Origin: an uncultured Wenzhouxiangella sp. | Lineage (GTDB): Bacteria; Pseudomonadota; Gammaproteobacteria; Xanthomonadales; Wenzhouxiangellaceae | Assembly: GCA_913057195.1 (NCBI GenBank) | Contig: CAJXNL010000007.1 | Location: forward strand, 25,767 to 89,766 | Direction: 5' to 3' | Length of the DNA stretch: 64,000 nucleotides | In this document: positions 17,484 through 26,674 of the stretch, piece by piece | Layout: the number at the start of each line of letters is the position of its first letter | How positions within the stretch are numbered: position 1 is the first letter of the stretch | Made by a program: the position numbers and the translations under genes | Notes under the pieces: generated by a model | The model's database searches: none | Seen by the model: the letters and a program-made list of their open reading frames with translations, nothing else | Told to the model about the DNA's origin: nothing

Positions 17484-17489
17484 TACAAT
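17484..17489 (+). promoter_or_regulatory. -10-like element of the pdh operon
   Basis: TACAAT lies 37 bases before the GTG of aceE in the gap divergent from the serine hydrolase. A -35 is not evident. It repeats the hexamer found ahead of gap and fba. Confidence 0.3.
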
Positions 17490-17526
17490 AGTGGACTGTG
17501 TTTGAATCGAGTAATGAGACGGTATC

Positions 17527-20205
17527 GTGAGCGAGCAACCATCCAAAGACAACGCCCAAGACCTGGATCCAATTGAGACCCAGGAATGGCTGGACTCTTT
17601 GGCCGCGGTGGTGGATCGAGACGGCCCCACGCGTGCCCATTTTCTGCTGGAGCAATTGGTCACGTTTGCTCGTCAATCCGGCGCCCACTTGCCGTTTGAC
17701 CTGACCACCGCCTACATCAACACCATCCCACCAGATGAGGAGCCGCCCCACCCTGGTGATCGTGCGCTGGAGCGTCGCATTCGCTCGATTATCCGGTGGA
17801 ATGCCATGGCAACGGTGGTTCGTGCGGGCCAGCGCGGTGGCGAATTGGGTGGTCACATTGCCAGCTTCGCCTCGGCCGCGACGTTATATGATGTGGGTTT
17901 CAACCACTTCTTCAAAGGCCACGAACACCCAGACGGGTCTGATTTATTGTTTATCCAAGGCCATTCATCGCCTGGGATTTATGCGCGCGCCTTTTTGGAA
18001 GGGCGCATTAGCGAAGACCAACTCGACCATTTTCGCCAAGAAGTGGGTGGTGAGGGCTTGAGCTCCTATCCCCACCCGTGGTTGATGCCTGAGTTTTGGC
18101 AAATCCCCACGGTGTCGATGGGTTTGGGCCCGATCATGGCGATTTATCAGGCGCGGTTTTTGAAATACATGCACAACCGCGAGCTCATCGAGGCCAAAAA
18201 CCGCAAGGTTTGGTGCTTCATGGGCGATGGTGAAACCGACGAGCCGGAGTCGCTGGGCGCCATTTCCATGGCCGGGCGCGAAAAGCTCGATAACTTGGTG
18301 TTTGTTGTCAATTGCAATCTCCAGCGGCTTGATGGCCCGGTCCGGGGCAACGGGAAGATCATTCAAGAGCTTGAGGGGGTCTTCCGAGGCGCCGGTTGGA
18401 ACGTGATCAAAGTCATCTGGGGCTCATATTGGGACCCCTTGCTGGAAAAAGACGACAAGGGCCTGTTAAAAAAGCGCATGGAAGAAGCGCTGGACGGCGA
18501 CTACCAAAAGTACAAAGCCAACAATGGCGCGTATGTCAGAGAGCACTTCTTTGGGGCGTATGAAGAACTCAAAGCCATGGTCGCTGATATGAGCGATGAA
18601 GAGATTTGGCGCTTGAATCGCGGCGGCCACGATCCACACAAGATCTACGCCGCCTACCACCAAGCCGTGCACCATGAAGGACAGCCCACGGTGATCTTGG
18701 CCAAAACCATCAAAGGTTATGGCTTGGGTCAGTCGGGTGAGGGCCAAAACATCACCCACCAATTAAAGAAACTTGATGCTGAGGGCGTTAAGTATTTTCG
18801 CGACCGGTTCGATGTGCCGGTGCCCGATGACAAACTCGAGGAAGTGCCTTACTACCACCCTGGCGACGAGTCAGAAGAGGTCAAATACCTCAAAGCCCGT
18901 CGCCAAGCATTGGGCGGCTATCTGCCCAAGCGGGTGGTCAGCGAGGCATCGTTGGCCGTGCCTGAACTGGGGGCCTTTGAGTCCATCACCAAAGGCTCCG
19001 GCGATCGCGAGATTTCAACCACCATGGCATTTGTGCGGATCTTGGCGGTGTTGCTTCGAGACAAAGGCATCAAAGATCACATCGTGCCCATCATCTGTGA
19101 TGAGGCAAGAACCTTTGGGATGGAGGGTTTGTTCCGCCAGATCGGCATCTATGCGCCGTTTGGTCAGCTCTATGAGCCGGTCGACGCCGATCAGTTGATG
19201 TACTACAAAGAAGATAAGAAAGGCCAGGTGCTGCAAGAGGGCATCACCGAAGCTGGATCGATGAGCTCTTGGATTGCCGCGGCCACCAGCTACGCTTCCA
19301 ACGGCAAACCCATGGTGCCCTTTTATACCTTTTATTCGATGTTTGGTTTCCAGCGAATCGGCGATTTGGCGTGGGCTGCTGGCGACATGCGGGCGCGAGG
19401 CTTTCTGATGGGTGGGACCTCGGGGCGCACCACGCTCAATGGCGAGGGCTTGCAACATGAAGATGGGCACAGCCACATCCTCGCCGGGACCATCCCCAAC
19501 TGCATCAGTTACGACCCCACCTTTGGCTACGAATTGGCGGTGATCATCCAAGATGGCATGCGTCGCATGTACGTCAATCAAGAAGATGTGTATTACTACA
19601 TCACAATCCTGAACGAAAACTATGCCCAGCCAGCGATGCCTGAAGGCGTGGAAGAAGGCATCCGCCGAGGGTTGTATTTATTTGATCAGATCAAACCCAG
19701 TCAGGCACGGGCCACCGTGCAGCTGATGGGCAGTGGGTCAATTTTCAGAGAGGTTCTTGCCGCCGCCAAGCTGTTGGCCGAAGACTATGGCATTGCCAGT
19801 GACGTGTGGTCGGCCACCAGCTTTAATGAGCTTGGCAAAGATGGCCAGGCTGCGCTGCGGGCCAAGCGATTGGGTGAGGGCAACGCGCCAACCCCCTATG
19901 TCACTCAACAGCTGTCGGGTCGCGAAGGACCTGTGATCGCCGCGACCGATTATGTGACCCGCTATGCCGATCAGATCCGGGCGTTCGTGCCTCAGGCTCA
20001 ATATGTCGTTCTGGGCACCGATGGTTTTGGACGCTCAGACACCCGTGCGGGGCTTCGTGCCTTCTTTGAGGTGGATCGTCATCACATCGCTTGGGCTGCG
20101 ATCTCTGCCCTGGCCGATGAGGGCCAGGTGGATGATAAGACGGTCACAAGCGCACGGGATGCGCTGGGCATTGATGCCGAAAAACCCAACCCGTTACAGG
20201 TTTAG
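17527..20205 (+). CDS. aceE: Pyruvate dehydrogenase E1 component, homodimeric type
   Basis: The 892-residue thiamine-diphosphate subunit decarboxylates pyruvate and acetylates the E2 lipoyl group. Visible family segments are LPFDLTTAYINTIP, NAMATVVRAGQRGGELGGHIASFASAATLYDVGFNHFF, the TPP motif CFMGDGETDEPESLGAI ending with FVVNCNLQRLDGPVRGNGKI, and ILNENYAQPAMPEGVEEG. The length matches E. coli AceE (887). It starts with GTG at 17527 and is followed by aceF after 13 bases. It acts in the cytosolic complex with AceF and Lpd. Confidence 0.97.
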   Translation: MSEQPSKDNAQDLDPIETQEWLDSLAAVVDRDGPTRAHFLLEQLVTFARQSGAHLPFDLTTAYINTIPPDEEPPHPGDRALERRIRSIIRWNAMATVVRAGQRGGELGGHIASFASAATLYDVGFNHFFKGHEHPDGSDLLFIQGHSSPGIYARAFLEGRISEDQLDHFRQEVGGEGLSSYPHPWLMPEFWQIPTVSMGLGPIMAIYQARFLKYMHNRELIEAKNRKVWCFMGDGETDEPESLGAISMAGREKLDNLVFVVNCNLQRLDGPVRGNGKIIQELEGVFRGAGWNVIKVIWGSYWDPLLEKDDKGLLKKRMEEALDGDYQKYKANNGAYVREHFFGAYEELKAMVADMSDEEIWRLNRGGHDPHKIYAAYHQAVHHEGQPTVILAKTIKGYGLGQSGEGQNITHQLKKLDAEGVKYFRDRFDVPVPDDKLEEVPYYHPGDESEEVKYLKARRQALGGYLPKRVVSEASLAVPELGAFESITKGSGDREISTTMAFVRILAVLLRDKGIKDHIVPIICDEARTFGMEGLFRQIGIYAPFGQLYEPVDADQLMYYKEDKKGQVLQEGITEAGSMSSWIAAATSYASNGKPMVPFYTFYSMFGFQRIGDLAWAAGDMRARGFLMGGTSGRTTLNGEGLQHEDGHSHILAGTIPNCISYDPTFGYELAVIIQDGMRRMYVNQEDVYYYITILNENYAQPAMPEGVEEGIRRGLYLFDQIKPSQARATVQLMGSGSIFREVLAAAKLLAEDYGIASDVWSATSFNELGKDGQAALRAKRLGEGNAPTPYVTQQLSGREGPVIAATDYVTRYADQIRAFVPQAQYVVLGTDGFGRSDTRAGLRAFFEVDRHHIAWAAISALADEGQVDDKTVTSARDALGIDAEKPNPLQV

Positions 20206-20218
20206 GTGGACAGCCAAT

Positions 20219-21538
20219 ATGAGTAAAACAGTAGAGATTCGCGTGCCGGACATTGGCGATTTTGTCAAAGTGCCCGTGATTGAGATTCTGGCCCAACCGG
20301 GCGATGCCATTGAAGCAGAGGCATCCTTGATTACCCTTGAGTCGGACAAGGCCACCATGGAAGTGCCTGCGCCTCATAGCGGCACTTTGGTGACCTTGAC
20401 CGTCAAAGAGGGCGACGAGCTGTCAGAGGGCGATGTGATCGGGTCAATGGAGATCACCGAAGACGCTGACAATGACGCCGCCGACGATGCCACGCCAGCC
20501 CCACAGGCCGACTCGCCAAAAGCCGACGAGGCGGTTGACGCCCCTGCCGAGGAGACGCCGCCAAGCGAGCCGGCCCCAGCGCCCACCAGCCAGTCGCCAG
20601 CCGCACCCAGCCAGCCGTTCGCTGAATTGGGCACACCCGCCCACCAAACGCCGCATGCCGCGCCGGGTGTCAGAAAGCTCGCTCGTGAGCTGGGCATTTC
20701 ATTGGAGGGCATTGCCGGGACAGGCCGCAAAGGCCGCATCACCGATGAGGACTTGGCGGGTGCAATCAAAGCCCAGAGTGCAGGTGGGGGTGTTGGTGGT
20801 TTGGCCGTGGCCGCGGCACCCGAGGTTGACTTTGCAAGCTTCGGTCCAATCGAGACGGTCGCGCTCAGCCGCATCAAAAAAATCTCCGGGCCAGCCTTGC
20901 ACCGAAACTGGGTCTCGATCCCCCACGTGACCCAATTTGGTGAAGCCGACATCACTGACATGGAGGACTTTCGCAACGCCCAAAAAGACACCGCCGCACA
21001 GGTCGGTGCCAAGATGACCCCGGTGGTGTTCATCATTAAAGCGTTGGTGGCCAGCCTCAAAGCATTCCCTCATTTCAACGCTTCTTTGACGGCCGACGGC
21101 GCGGCGCTGATTCAAAAGCATTACTTCCATATCGGCGTGGCCGTGGATACGCCAGGGGGCTTGGTTGTGCCCGTGTTGAGAGACTGCGATCAGAAAGGCT
21201 TTTTGCAGTTGGCCCAAGAGCTGACCGCGCTGTCGAGCCGCGCCCGCGATGGCCAGCTGAGCGCTGATGAGATGAAAGGGGGTTGCATGACCATATCCAG
21301 CCTGGGTGGCATCGGTGGCACTGAGTTTACGCCGATCATCAACGCGCCAGAACTGGCCATCTTGGGTGTCAGCAAAGCGCAAGTAAAGCCCATTTGGGAT
21401 GGTCAAGATTTTCAGCCAAGGCTGATGTTGCCGTTGTCGCTGTCTTACGATCACCGCGTGATTGATGGCGCCGATGCGGCGCGGTTTGTCACTCATTTGA
21501 GTCATCAATTAGAAGACTTAAGACGGCTGTTGATGTGA
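20219..21538 (+). CDS. aceF: Dihydrolipoamide acetyltransferase E2 of pyruvate dehydrogenase
   Basis: This 439-residue E2 carries one lipoyl domain (about 1-80; LESDKATMEVP holds the lipoyl lysine) and an Ala/Pro/Glu-rich flexible linker of about 65 residues. A peripheral-subunit-binding domain follows (VRKLARELGISLEGIAGTGR) and then the acyltransferase core with SYDHRVIDGADAARF, whose His is catalytic. Enterobacterial AceF has three lipoyl domains; one is common elsewhere. ATG 20219 gives MSKTVEIRVPDIGDF, the family start; upstream in-frame sequence lies inside aceE. The stop overlaps the lpd start. Confidence 0.95.
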   Translation: MSKTVEIRVPDIGDFVKVPVIEILAQPGDAIEAEASLITLESDKATMEVPAPHSGTLVTLTVKEGDELSEGDVIGSMEITEDADNDAADDATPAPQADSPKADEAVDAPAEETPPSEPAPAPTSQSPAAPSQPFAELGTPAHQTPHAAPGVRKLARELGISLEGIAGTGRKGRITDEDLAGAIKAQSAGGGVGGLAVAAAPEVDFASFGPIETVALSRIKKISGPALHRNWVSIPHVTQFGEADITDMEDFRNAQKDTAAQVGAKMTPVVFIIKALVASLKAFPHFNASLTADGAALIQKHYFHIGVAVDTPGGLVVPVLRDCDQKGFLQLAQELTALSSRARDGQLSADEMKGGCMTISSLGGIGGTEFTPIINAPELAILGVSKAQVKPIWDGQDFQPRLMLPLSLSYDHRVIDGADAARFVTHLSHQLEDLRRLLM

Positions 21539-22953
21539 TGGCCGATTCAGCTCGCTTCGATTTGGTGGTCATTGGCTCAGGCCCTGGCGGCTACACGGCC
21601 GCGTTCCGGGCCGCGGATTTGGGGTTGAAGGTCGCGCTCGTGGAGCGCTACGACAGCTTGGGTGGGGTGTGTCTCAATGTTGGCTGCATTCCTTCCAAGG
21701 CGCTGTTGCACGTTGGTCAGGTGATCGACTCGGCCGACCACCTCAAAGACCACGGGGTGGTCTTCGGCCAGCCAAAAATTGATGTGGATGCGCTGCGCCA
21801 ATATAAAAGTGGTGTGGTGGGCAAGCTGACCCACGGCTTGGCCGGGATGGCGAAAAAACGCCACGTCGAGGTCATTCAGGGCACCGCGCAGTTTGTCGAT
21901 GCCCACTCGGTTGAGGTTCACCACAACGCGCACAGCCAGACGGTGTCGTTTGATCAGTGCATCATCGCGGCCGGCTCGCGGGTGATCAAGATCCCGGGCA
22001 TCCCTTATGACGATGAGCGCGTGATGGACTCGACCGACGCGCTCGAGCTTAAAGACATCCCCAACAAGCTGTTGGTGATTGGCGGTGGCATCATTGGCAT
22101 GGAGATGGCGTGCGTGTACCGCTCACTGGGCTCAAATGTCACCGTGGTCGAGATGTCCGATCAGTTGATGATGCCCGCCGATCCTGACTTGGTGAAGCCC
22201 TTACAAAACCACTTCAAAAAGCTCGGCGTGACGTTTTGTTTGAACACGCGTGTTGAGAAAGTCGAGGCATCGAAAAAGCATTTGTCGGTTGAATTTGCCG
22301 GCGACCATGTGCCTACGCAAAATACTTTCGATCGAATCTTGGTCGCGGTGGGCCGCCGGCCCAACGGCGATCAACTCAACGCCGATCGTGCCGGTATTGA
22401 TGTGGATGAGCGGGGATTTATCGCTGTCGATGGACAGATGCGCACCCAACAACCCCACATTTTTGCCATCGGTGATCTCGTGGGCCAGCCGATGCTTGCC
22501 CACAAGGCCAGTTATGAGGCCAAGGTGGCGGCCGAGGTCGCCGCTGGACATCCGCGGGTGGCCGATGCGCGGGCGATCCCATCGGTGGCGTACACCGACC
22601 CTGAGCTTGCTTGGGTGGGCCTGACAGAGCGTGACGCCAAACAGCAAGGCCTCAACTATGGCGTGGGCACCTTCCCTTGGGCCGCTTCGGGGCGCGCCAT
22701 TGGGATGGATCGAACCGAAGGGTTGACCAAGCTGATTTTTGATCAAGACACCAATAAGCTCATCGGTGCGGGCTTGGTGGGCATGCACGCAGGCGATTTG
22801 ATCGCGGAGTTGACCTTGGCCATTGAAATGGGCGCCGATGTCGCCGACATTGGGTTGACCATTCACCCGCACCCGACCTTGAGTGAATCGGTCATGATGG
22901 CCAGTGAGGTGTATGAAGGCACCATCACGGATTTATATCTGCCCAAAAAATAA
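21538..22953 (+). CDS. lpd: Dihydrolipoamide dehydrogenase E3
   Basis: The 471-residue FAD enzyme reoxidises dihydrolipoamide with NAD+ for pyruvate and 2-oxoglutarate dehydrogenases. Motifs are VVIGSGPGGYTAAFRAADLG for FAD, the redox disulfide GGVCLNVGCIPSK, VIGGGIIGMEMACVYRSLG for NAD, HIFAIGDLVGQPMLAHKA and the C-terminal HPHPTLSE with the catalytic His-Glu pair. ATG 21538 overlaps the aceF stop by one base (TGATG). An in-frame GTG at 21535 would add one residue. It is convergent with the next gene at a 32-base gap. Confidence 0.97.
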   Translation: MADSARFDLVVIGSGPGGYTAAFRAADLGLKVALVERYDSLGGVCLNVGCIPSKALLHVGQVIDSADHLKDHGVVFGQPKIDVDALRQYKSGVVGKLTHGLAGMAKKRHVEVIQGTAQFVDAHSVEVHHNAHSQTVSFDQCIIAAGSRVIKIPGIPYDDERVMDSTDALELKDIPNKLLVIGGGIIGMEMACVYRSLGSNVTVVEMSDQLMMPADPDLVKPLQNHFKKLGVTFCLNTRVEKVEASKKHLSVEFAGDHVPTQNTFDRILVAVGRRPNGDQLNADRAGIDVDERGFIAVDGQMRTQQPHIFAIGDLVGQPMLAHKASYEAKVAAEVAAGHPRVADARAIPSVAYTDPELAWVGLTERDAKQQGLNYGVGTFPWAASGRAIGMDRTEGLTKLIFDQDTNKLIGAGLVGMHAGDLIAELTLAIEMGADVADIGLTIHPHPTLSESVMMASEVYEGTITDLYLPKK

Positions 22954-22985
22954 ACCCGCCTCATCGATGGGCGCCCTGCTTGGGC

Positions 22986-24380
22986 TCAGAAGCGGACCAA
23001 CATCACAGCGGTGATGACCAGCGCGCCCAGTAAGTTTAAGATCAGGCCCTCTCTCATCATGTCCTTGACTTTGATCCGGCCGGAGCCATACACAACGGCG
23101 TTGGGCGCGGTCGCCACCGGCAGCATAAATGCGCACGACGCACTGATCGCGGCCGGCACCATCAGCAGTTCATGGGGAATGTCTGTTGCGGCCGCAGTGG
23201 CGGCCAGGACGGGCATCAGCAAAGCCGTGGTCGCGGTGTTGCTGGTGACCTCGGTGAGAAAAGTCACGCTCAGACACAAGACAAGAATCATCAGCCAGGT
23301 GGGCAATGCCGACAGCGTGGTCAGCTGAGTGGCCAAGGCATCGCTTAATCCTGTTTCAATAAATGCGCGCGCAATGGTGATGCCGCCGGCAAACAAAATC
23401 AGCACGCCCCATGGGATTCGTTCGATGGTAGGCCAGTCAAGCAAGCGCCCAGGTTGGTTGCGGTCGCCGTTGGGCAACATGCAAAGCAAGACAACGGCCA
23501 ACATCGCCACTGATGCATCGTTCGCCCACGGCAGGTCGAGCCATGTTTGCCAGCCGCCCCACGGTGCGGCCCGAGTCATCCAGGCCAACGCGGTGAGTGA
23601 GAACACGGCCAAAACACGGATTTCTGCGGTCTTCCATTCACCCGGCGGATCAAGTTTGGGCAATGCCCCTGACGCCACGTGGCGGGTCAACCACAGAAAC
23701 ATCATCGGCAACAGCAACACCACCACCGGCACCCCAAAGCTCATCCACATGGGGAACGACGTCGCGCTGCCGAATTGGTCTTGAGAGACCTGCATGTAGA
23801 TGAGGTTGGGCGGCGTACCAATCGGCGTGCCCGTGCCGCCCAGGCTGGCAGAATAGGCGACGCCTAATAATAAAGGTATTGTTAATGGCTTAAGCCTATC
23901 GTTTTCGAGCACCGCCAAGGCGATGGGCAGCAACATCAAGGTGGTGGCGGTGTTTGAGATCCACATCGACAATCCTGCCGCGGCGAGCATAAACCCCAAG
24001 ACCAGGCCTTTTTGACCCAATCCCGCGCTGGCGTGGATCATCACCAACGCCAAGCGTCGGTGGGCCCCGCATTTGGCCAAGGCGCCGGAGAGCATAAACC
24101 CGCCCAGCAACAGCAAAATCAAGGGGCTGCCATAGCTTTGGGCCACTTGGGTGGGGGTGATCACGCCCAGCAGAGGAAACAGTGCCAGGGGCAACAAGGA
24201 GGTCACTGGAATGGGCACCGGTTCGGTGAGCCACCAAATCGCACACCAAAGCGTGACCGCGGCCGTGACCGCGGCGGGCCAGGCCAGCAGGTCAAATCCC
24301 CACAGCGCCGCCAAAAGCCCCCCCGCCAGGGCTGGACCCAGGCCCAGAGTGAGTTGTGGTAAGGTCAGAGGCAGTGACAT
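22986..24380 (-). CDS. SLC13/DASS family sodium-coupled anion symporter
   Basis: This 464-residue inner-membrane transporter has many hydrophobic helices. The two SNT signature loops of the divalent-anion symporters appear as MWISNTATTLMLLP (about 145) and LTEVTSNTATTALLMPVL (about 390), which bind Na+ and carboxylate. GTPIGTPPNLIYM and ATAPNAVVYGSG add further family identity. The likely substrates are C4-dicarboxylates such as succinate, though sulfate cannot be excluded. Its position beside the pyruvate and malate enzymes suits a dicarboxylate role. ATG 24380 follows an in-frame TTG at 24383. Confidence 0.88.
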   Translation of the reverse strand: MSLPLTLPQLTLGLGPALAGGLLAALWGFDLLAWPAAVTAAVTLWCAIWWLTEPVPIPVTSLLPLALFPLLGVITPTQVAQSYGSPLILLLLGGFMLSGALAKCGAHRRLALVMIHASAGLGQKGLVLGFMLAAAGLSMWISNTATTLMLLPIALAVLENDRLKPLTIPLLLGVAYSASLGGTGTPIGTPPNLIYMQVSQDQFGSATSFPMWMSFGVPVVVLLLPMMFLWLTRHVASGALPKLDPPGEWKTAEIRVLAVFSLTALAWMTRAAPWGGWQTWLDLPWANDASVAMLAVVLLCMLPNGDRNQPGRLLDWPTIERIPWGVLILFAGGITIARAFIETGLSDALATQLTTLSALPTWLMILVLCLSVTFLTEVTSNTATTALLMPVLAATAAATDIPHELLMVPAAISASCAFMLPVATAPNAVVYGSGRIKVKDMMREGLILNLLGALVITAVMLVRF

Positions 24381-24409
24381 CAAACGGTCATCATCCTGAT
24401 CGAAGTTGC

Positions 24410-24439
24410 TTGCAAAAATTTAGTTAATGTCCATATCAT
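24410..24439 (+). promoter_or_regulatory. Candidate sigma70 promoter of the lipase block
   Basis: TTGCAA (24410-24415) and TATCAT (24434-24439) are separated by 18 bases. The start point would be near 24446, about 70 bases before the lipase ATG at 24518, which has a GGGGAG ribosome-binding site. Confidence 0.4.
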
Positions 24440-24517
24440 AGGGCAGCGGCCGGCACAGAACAGCGTTTGTGTTAGAAGCCCAAATCATAAAACCATTAGC
24501 TTCGGGGAGAAAATCTG

Positions 24518-26659
24518 ATGAAGTTACGCCTTGTACTAGGTTCTTTGGCATCGGCGCTTGTGCTGGCGGCCTGCGGCGGCAGCGACAGCGTTGATCGTGC
24601 CACCCCACAAGAGCCTGCCACCAACCCAGACGGCAGTGAAGCCACTGCGGTGCTTGAAGCACAATTTGACCCCGCCAACGGTGTTTTGCCGTTCCCAAAC
24701 AACCTGTTGTTGTCAGGTTCGGAGGATTTGACACTCAATCCGCCCGTTGAAGATCCCACTGATTTTGGGGATCCCTCCGTGGCACTGAGTGCGTTGGATG
24801 GTTTCAGCACCGTTGCACCGTGGAGTTTCTCGTTTGATCGACCGATTGATCCAGACACCGTGGTGGCCGGATCGAGCGTGCGCCTGTTTGAGGTGCAGTT
24901 CGCATTCGGCACGGTCACCGTTGAATCCATCAACAGCGAGCTCACGCCAGGGGTCGACTACATCGCCCAAGCGGTGTCACCCACCAGCGTGGCGATTGTG
25001 CCCACGCAGCCACTACAAGAAATGACCGGCTACATGGCGGTGGTGACCAATGGGATCACCGATCAGCAAGGCAATGCCGCCACACCATCTCAAACCTACT
25101 TTTTGACCAAGAGCACGGATCCTCTGGTGGATCCGGCCGGTGTGTCCACCGAGCCTTTGTTGGATAATGCCAGCGCCGGCGCGCTGGAGCCCATTCGTCA
25201 GTTGGTGAATGCCCAAGAGACGGCAGCCGCTGGTGAGGGCATCGACCGAGACGACATCGTCTTGTCATTCACTGCAACCACCCAGGCGGTCACGCCGGTG
25301 CTGAGCGCGATGCGCTCTGCGGCTGAGCCGACCTCCAGCCAGATTGCCCAGGTGTGCGCGGCACCGGGCGCGTGCTTGAGCACCGCTGATGTGTTGCCAG
25401 CGGGCGCTTCGCCGGGCGTTGCGGACTTATATGTGGGCGTGGTGGATTTGCCGTATTACCTGGGTGTGCCTTCTCAGACCAACCCAACGGCACCGTTGAC
25501 CGATTTTTGGACGGCCGCGCCAGGCGCGTATGTGCCACCCTTTGATGGTTTGGGTTTGAATCCGACCTCGACCAACGTCACGGTCGCCAATCCGTTCCCC
25601 GTGAAAACCGCTGATCAGAAAGCGCCGATGTTGGTCACCGTGCCCAATGCCTCCTCAGGTCAAGTCAAGCCGGCGGCCGGTTGGCCGGTGGTGATCTTCC
25701 AACACGGGATCACTGGCAATCGAACGCAAGCTTTGGCATTGGCCGATGCGATGGCGGCGATTGGCTATGCGGTGGTGTCGATTGACAAGCCTTTGCATGG
25801 CTTGACCGATGTCACCAGCCCGCTGTATGTCGAAAACACAGGCTTTGGCGCGATCGCTAGTGAGCGCACCTTCGATCTCGACCTCCAAAACAACGAAACA
25901 GGCGCTTCAGGGCCCGATGGCATCATCGATGACTCGGGTGCTTGGTTTGTCAATTTGGGCAGCCTGCTGACCGCTCGCGACAACTTAAGACAGTCACAAG
26001 TCGATCTGTCCACCTTGGCTTTAAATATTCCCAACATGGACATAGACGGTGATGGCGTGTCTGATTTTGACGGCTCGAACATCAACTTTGTGGGTCTGTC
26101 GTTGGGCGCGATGAACGGTGTGCCGTTCTTGGCGGTTGAATCGACGGTCAACAACGCGGTGCTGTCTGTCCCCGGGGGTGGGATTGCACAACTGTTGTCA
26201 AACTCTGACTCTTTTGGTCCGGTTGTTCGGGCTGGGCTTTCGGCCGCGGGCGTGGAGCCTGACTCAGCCGACTATGAGCAGTTTTTGCTGATCGCTCAGA
26301 CCGTGCTGGATTCGGCCGACCCCATCAACTGGGGCGGGTTGACCGCGGCCACCAACAGCGTGCTGTTGCAGCAGGTCAAAGATGACGGCGTGGTGCCGAA
26401 TGCAGTGGCCACGGCGCCACTGTCGGGCACCGAGCCATTGATTCGGATCATGGGGCTTGATGCCATCACCGAGACCACCACCGATCCATTGGGCATTCGG
26501 GGGGCTGTTCGGATGATTCAGGGGGGTCACGGCTCGCTGCTCGATCCAACCGCGGGCCCAACCGTGACCGCAGAAATGCAAGGCCAAGCAGCCAGCATGA
26601 TCAGCAGTGGTGGCGCATCGGTCGTGATTGGCGATGACTCGCTCATCAAGACGGACTGA
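24518..26659 (+). CDS. Extracellular lipase lipoprotein, VolA/Pla-1/cef-like
   Basis: This 713-residue lipoprotein has lipobox LVLAAC with Cys19. The mature protein begins with an acidic linker, then a region typical of the bacterial virulence-factor lipase N-terminal domain (FDPANGVLPFPNNLLLSG). The alpha/beta hydrolase part shows HGITGNRTQALALADAMAAIGYAVVS, the nucleophile elbow GLSLGAMNG (about residue 527), the Ca-like loop DIDGDGVSDFDGSN and QGGHGSLLDP with the likely catalytic His. The family hydrolyses lysophospholipids or other acyl esters at the cell surface. It is 15 bases ahead of a DUF1302 gene, in apparent operon with it. Confidence 0.85.
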   Translation: MKLRLVLGSLASALVLAACGGSDSVDRATPQEPATNPDGSEATAVLEAQFDPANGVLPFPNNLLLSGSEDLTLNPPVEDPTDFGDPSVALSALDGFSTVAPWSFSFDRPIDPDTVVAGSSVRLFEVQFAFGTVTVESINSELTPGVDYIAQAVSPTSVAIVPTQPLQEMTGYMAVVTNGITDQQGNAATPSQTYFLTKSTDPLVDPAGVSTEPLLDNASAGALEPIRQLVNAQETAAAGEGIDRDDIVLSFTATTQAVTPVLSAMRSAAEPTSSQIAQVCAAPGACLSTADVLPAGASPGVADLYVGVVDLPYYLGVPSQTNPTAPLTDFWTAAPGAYVPPFDGLGLNPTSTNVTVANPFPVKTADQKAPMLVTVPNASSGQVKPAAGWPVVIFQHGITGNRTQALALADAMAAIGYAVVSIDKPLHGLTDVTSPLYVENTGFGAIASERTFDLDLQNNETGASGPDGIIDDSGAWFVNLGSLLTARDNLRQSQVDLSTLALNIPNMDIDGDGVSDFDGSNINFVGLSLGAMNGVPFLAVESTVNNAVLSVPGGGIAQLLSNSDSFGPVVRAGLSAAGVEPDSADYEQFLLIAQTVLDSADPINWGGLTAATNSVLLQQVKDDGVVPNAVATAPLSGTEPLIRIMGLDAITETTTDPLGIRGAVRMIQGGHGSLLDPTAGPTVTAEMQGQAASMISSGGASVVIGDDSLIKTD

Positions 26660-26674
26660 CAGGGAGAATAGAAC

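Noticed and set aside
20374..21060. A 228-codon open frame antisense to aceF
   Set aside because: The Ala/Ser/Gly-rich content is the complement of the aceF linker and core; no ribosome-binding site or family.
22201..22872. A 223-codon open frame antisense to lpd
   Set aside because: It lies wholly within lpd, lacks any motif and mirrors its codon bias.
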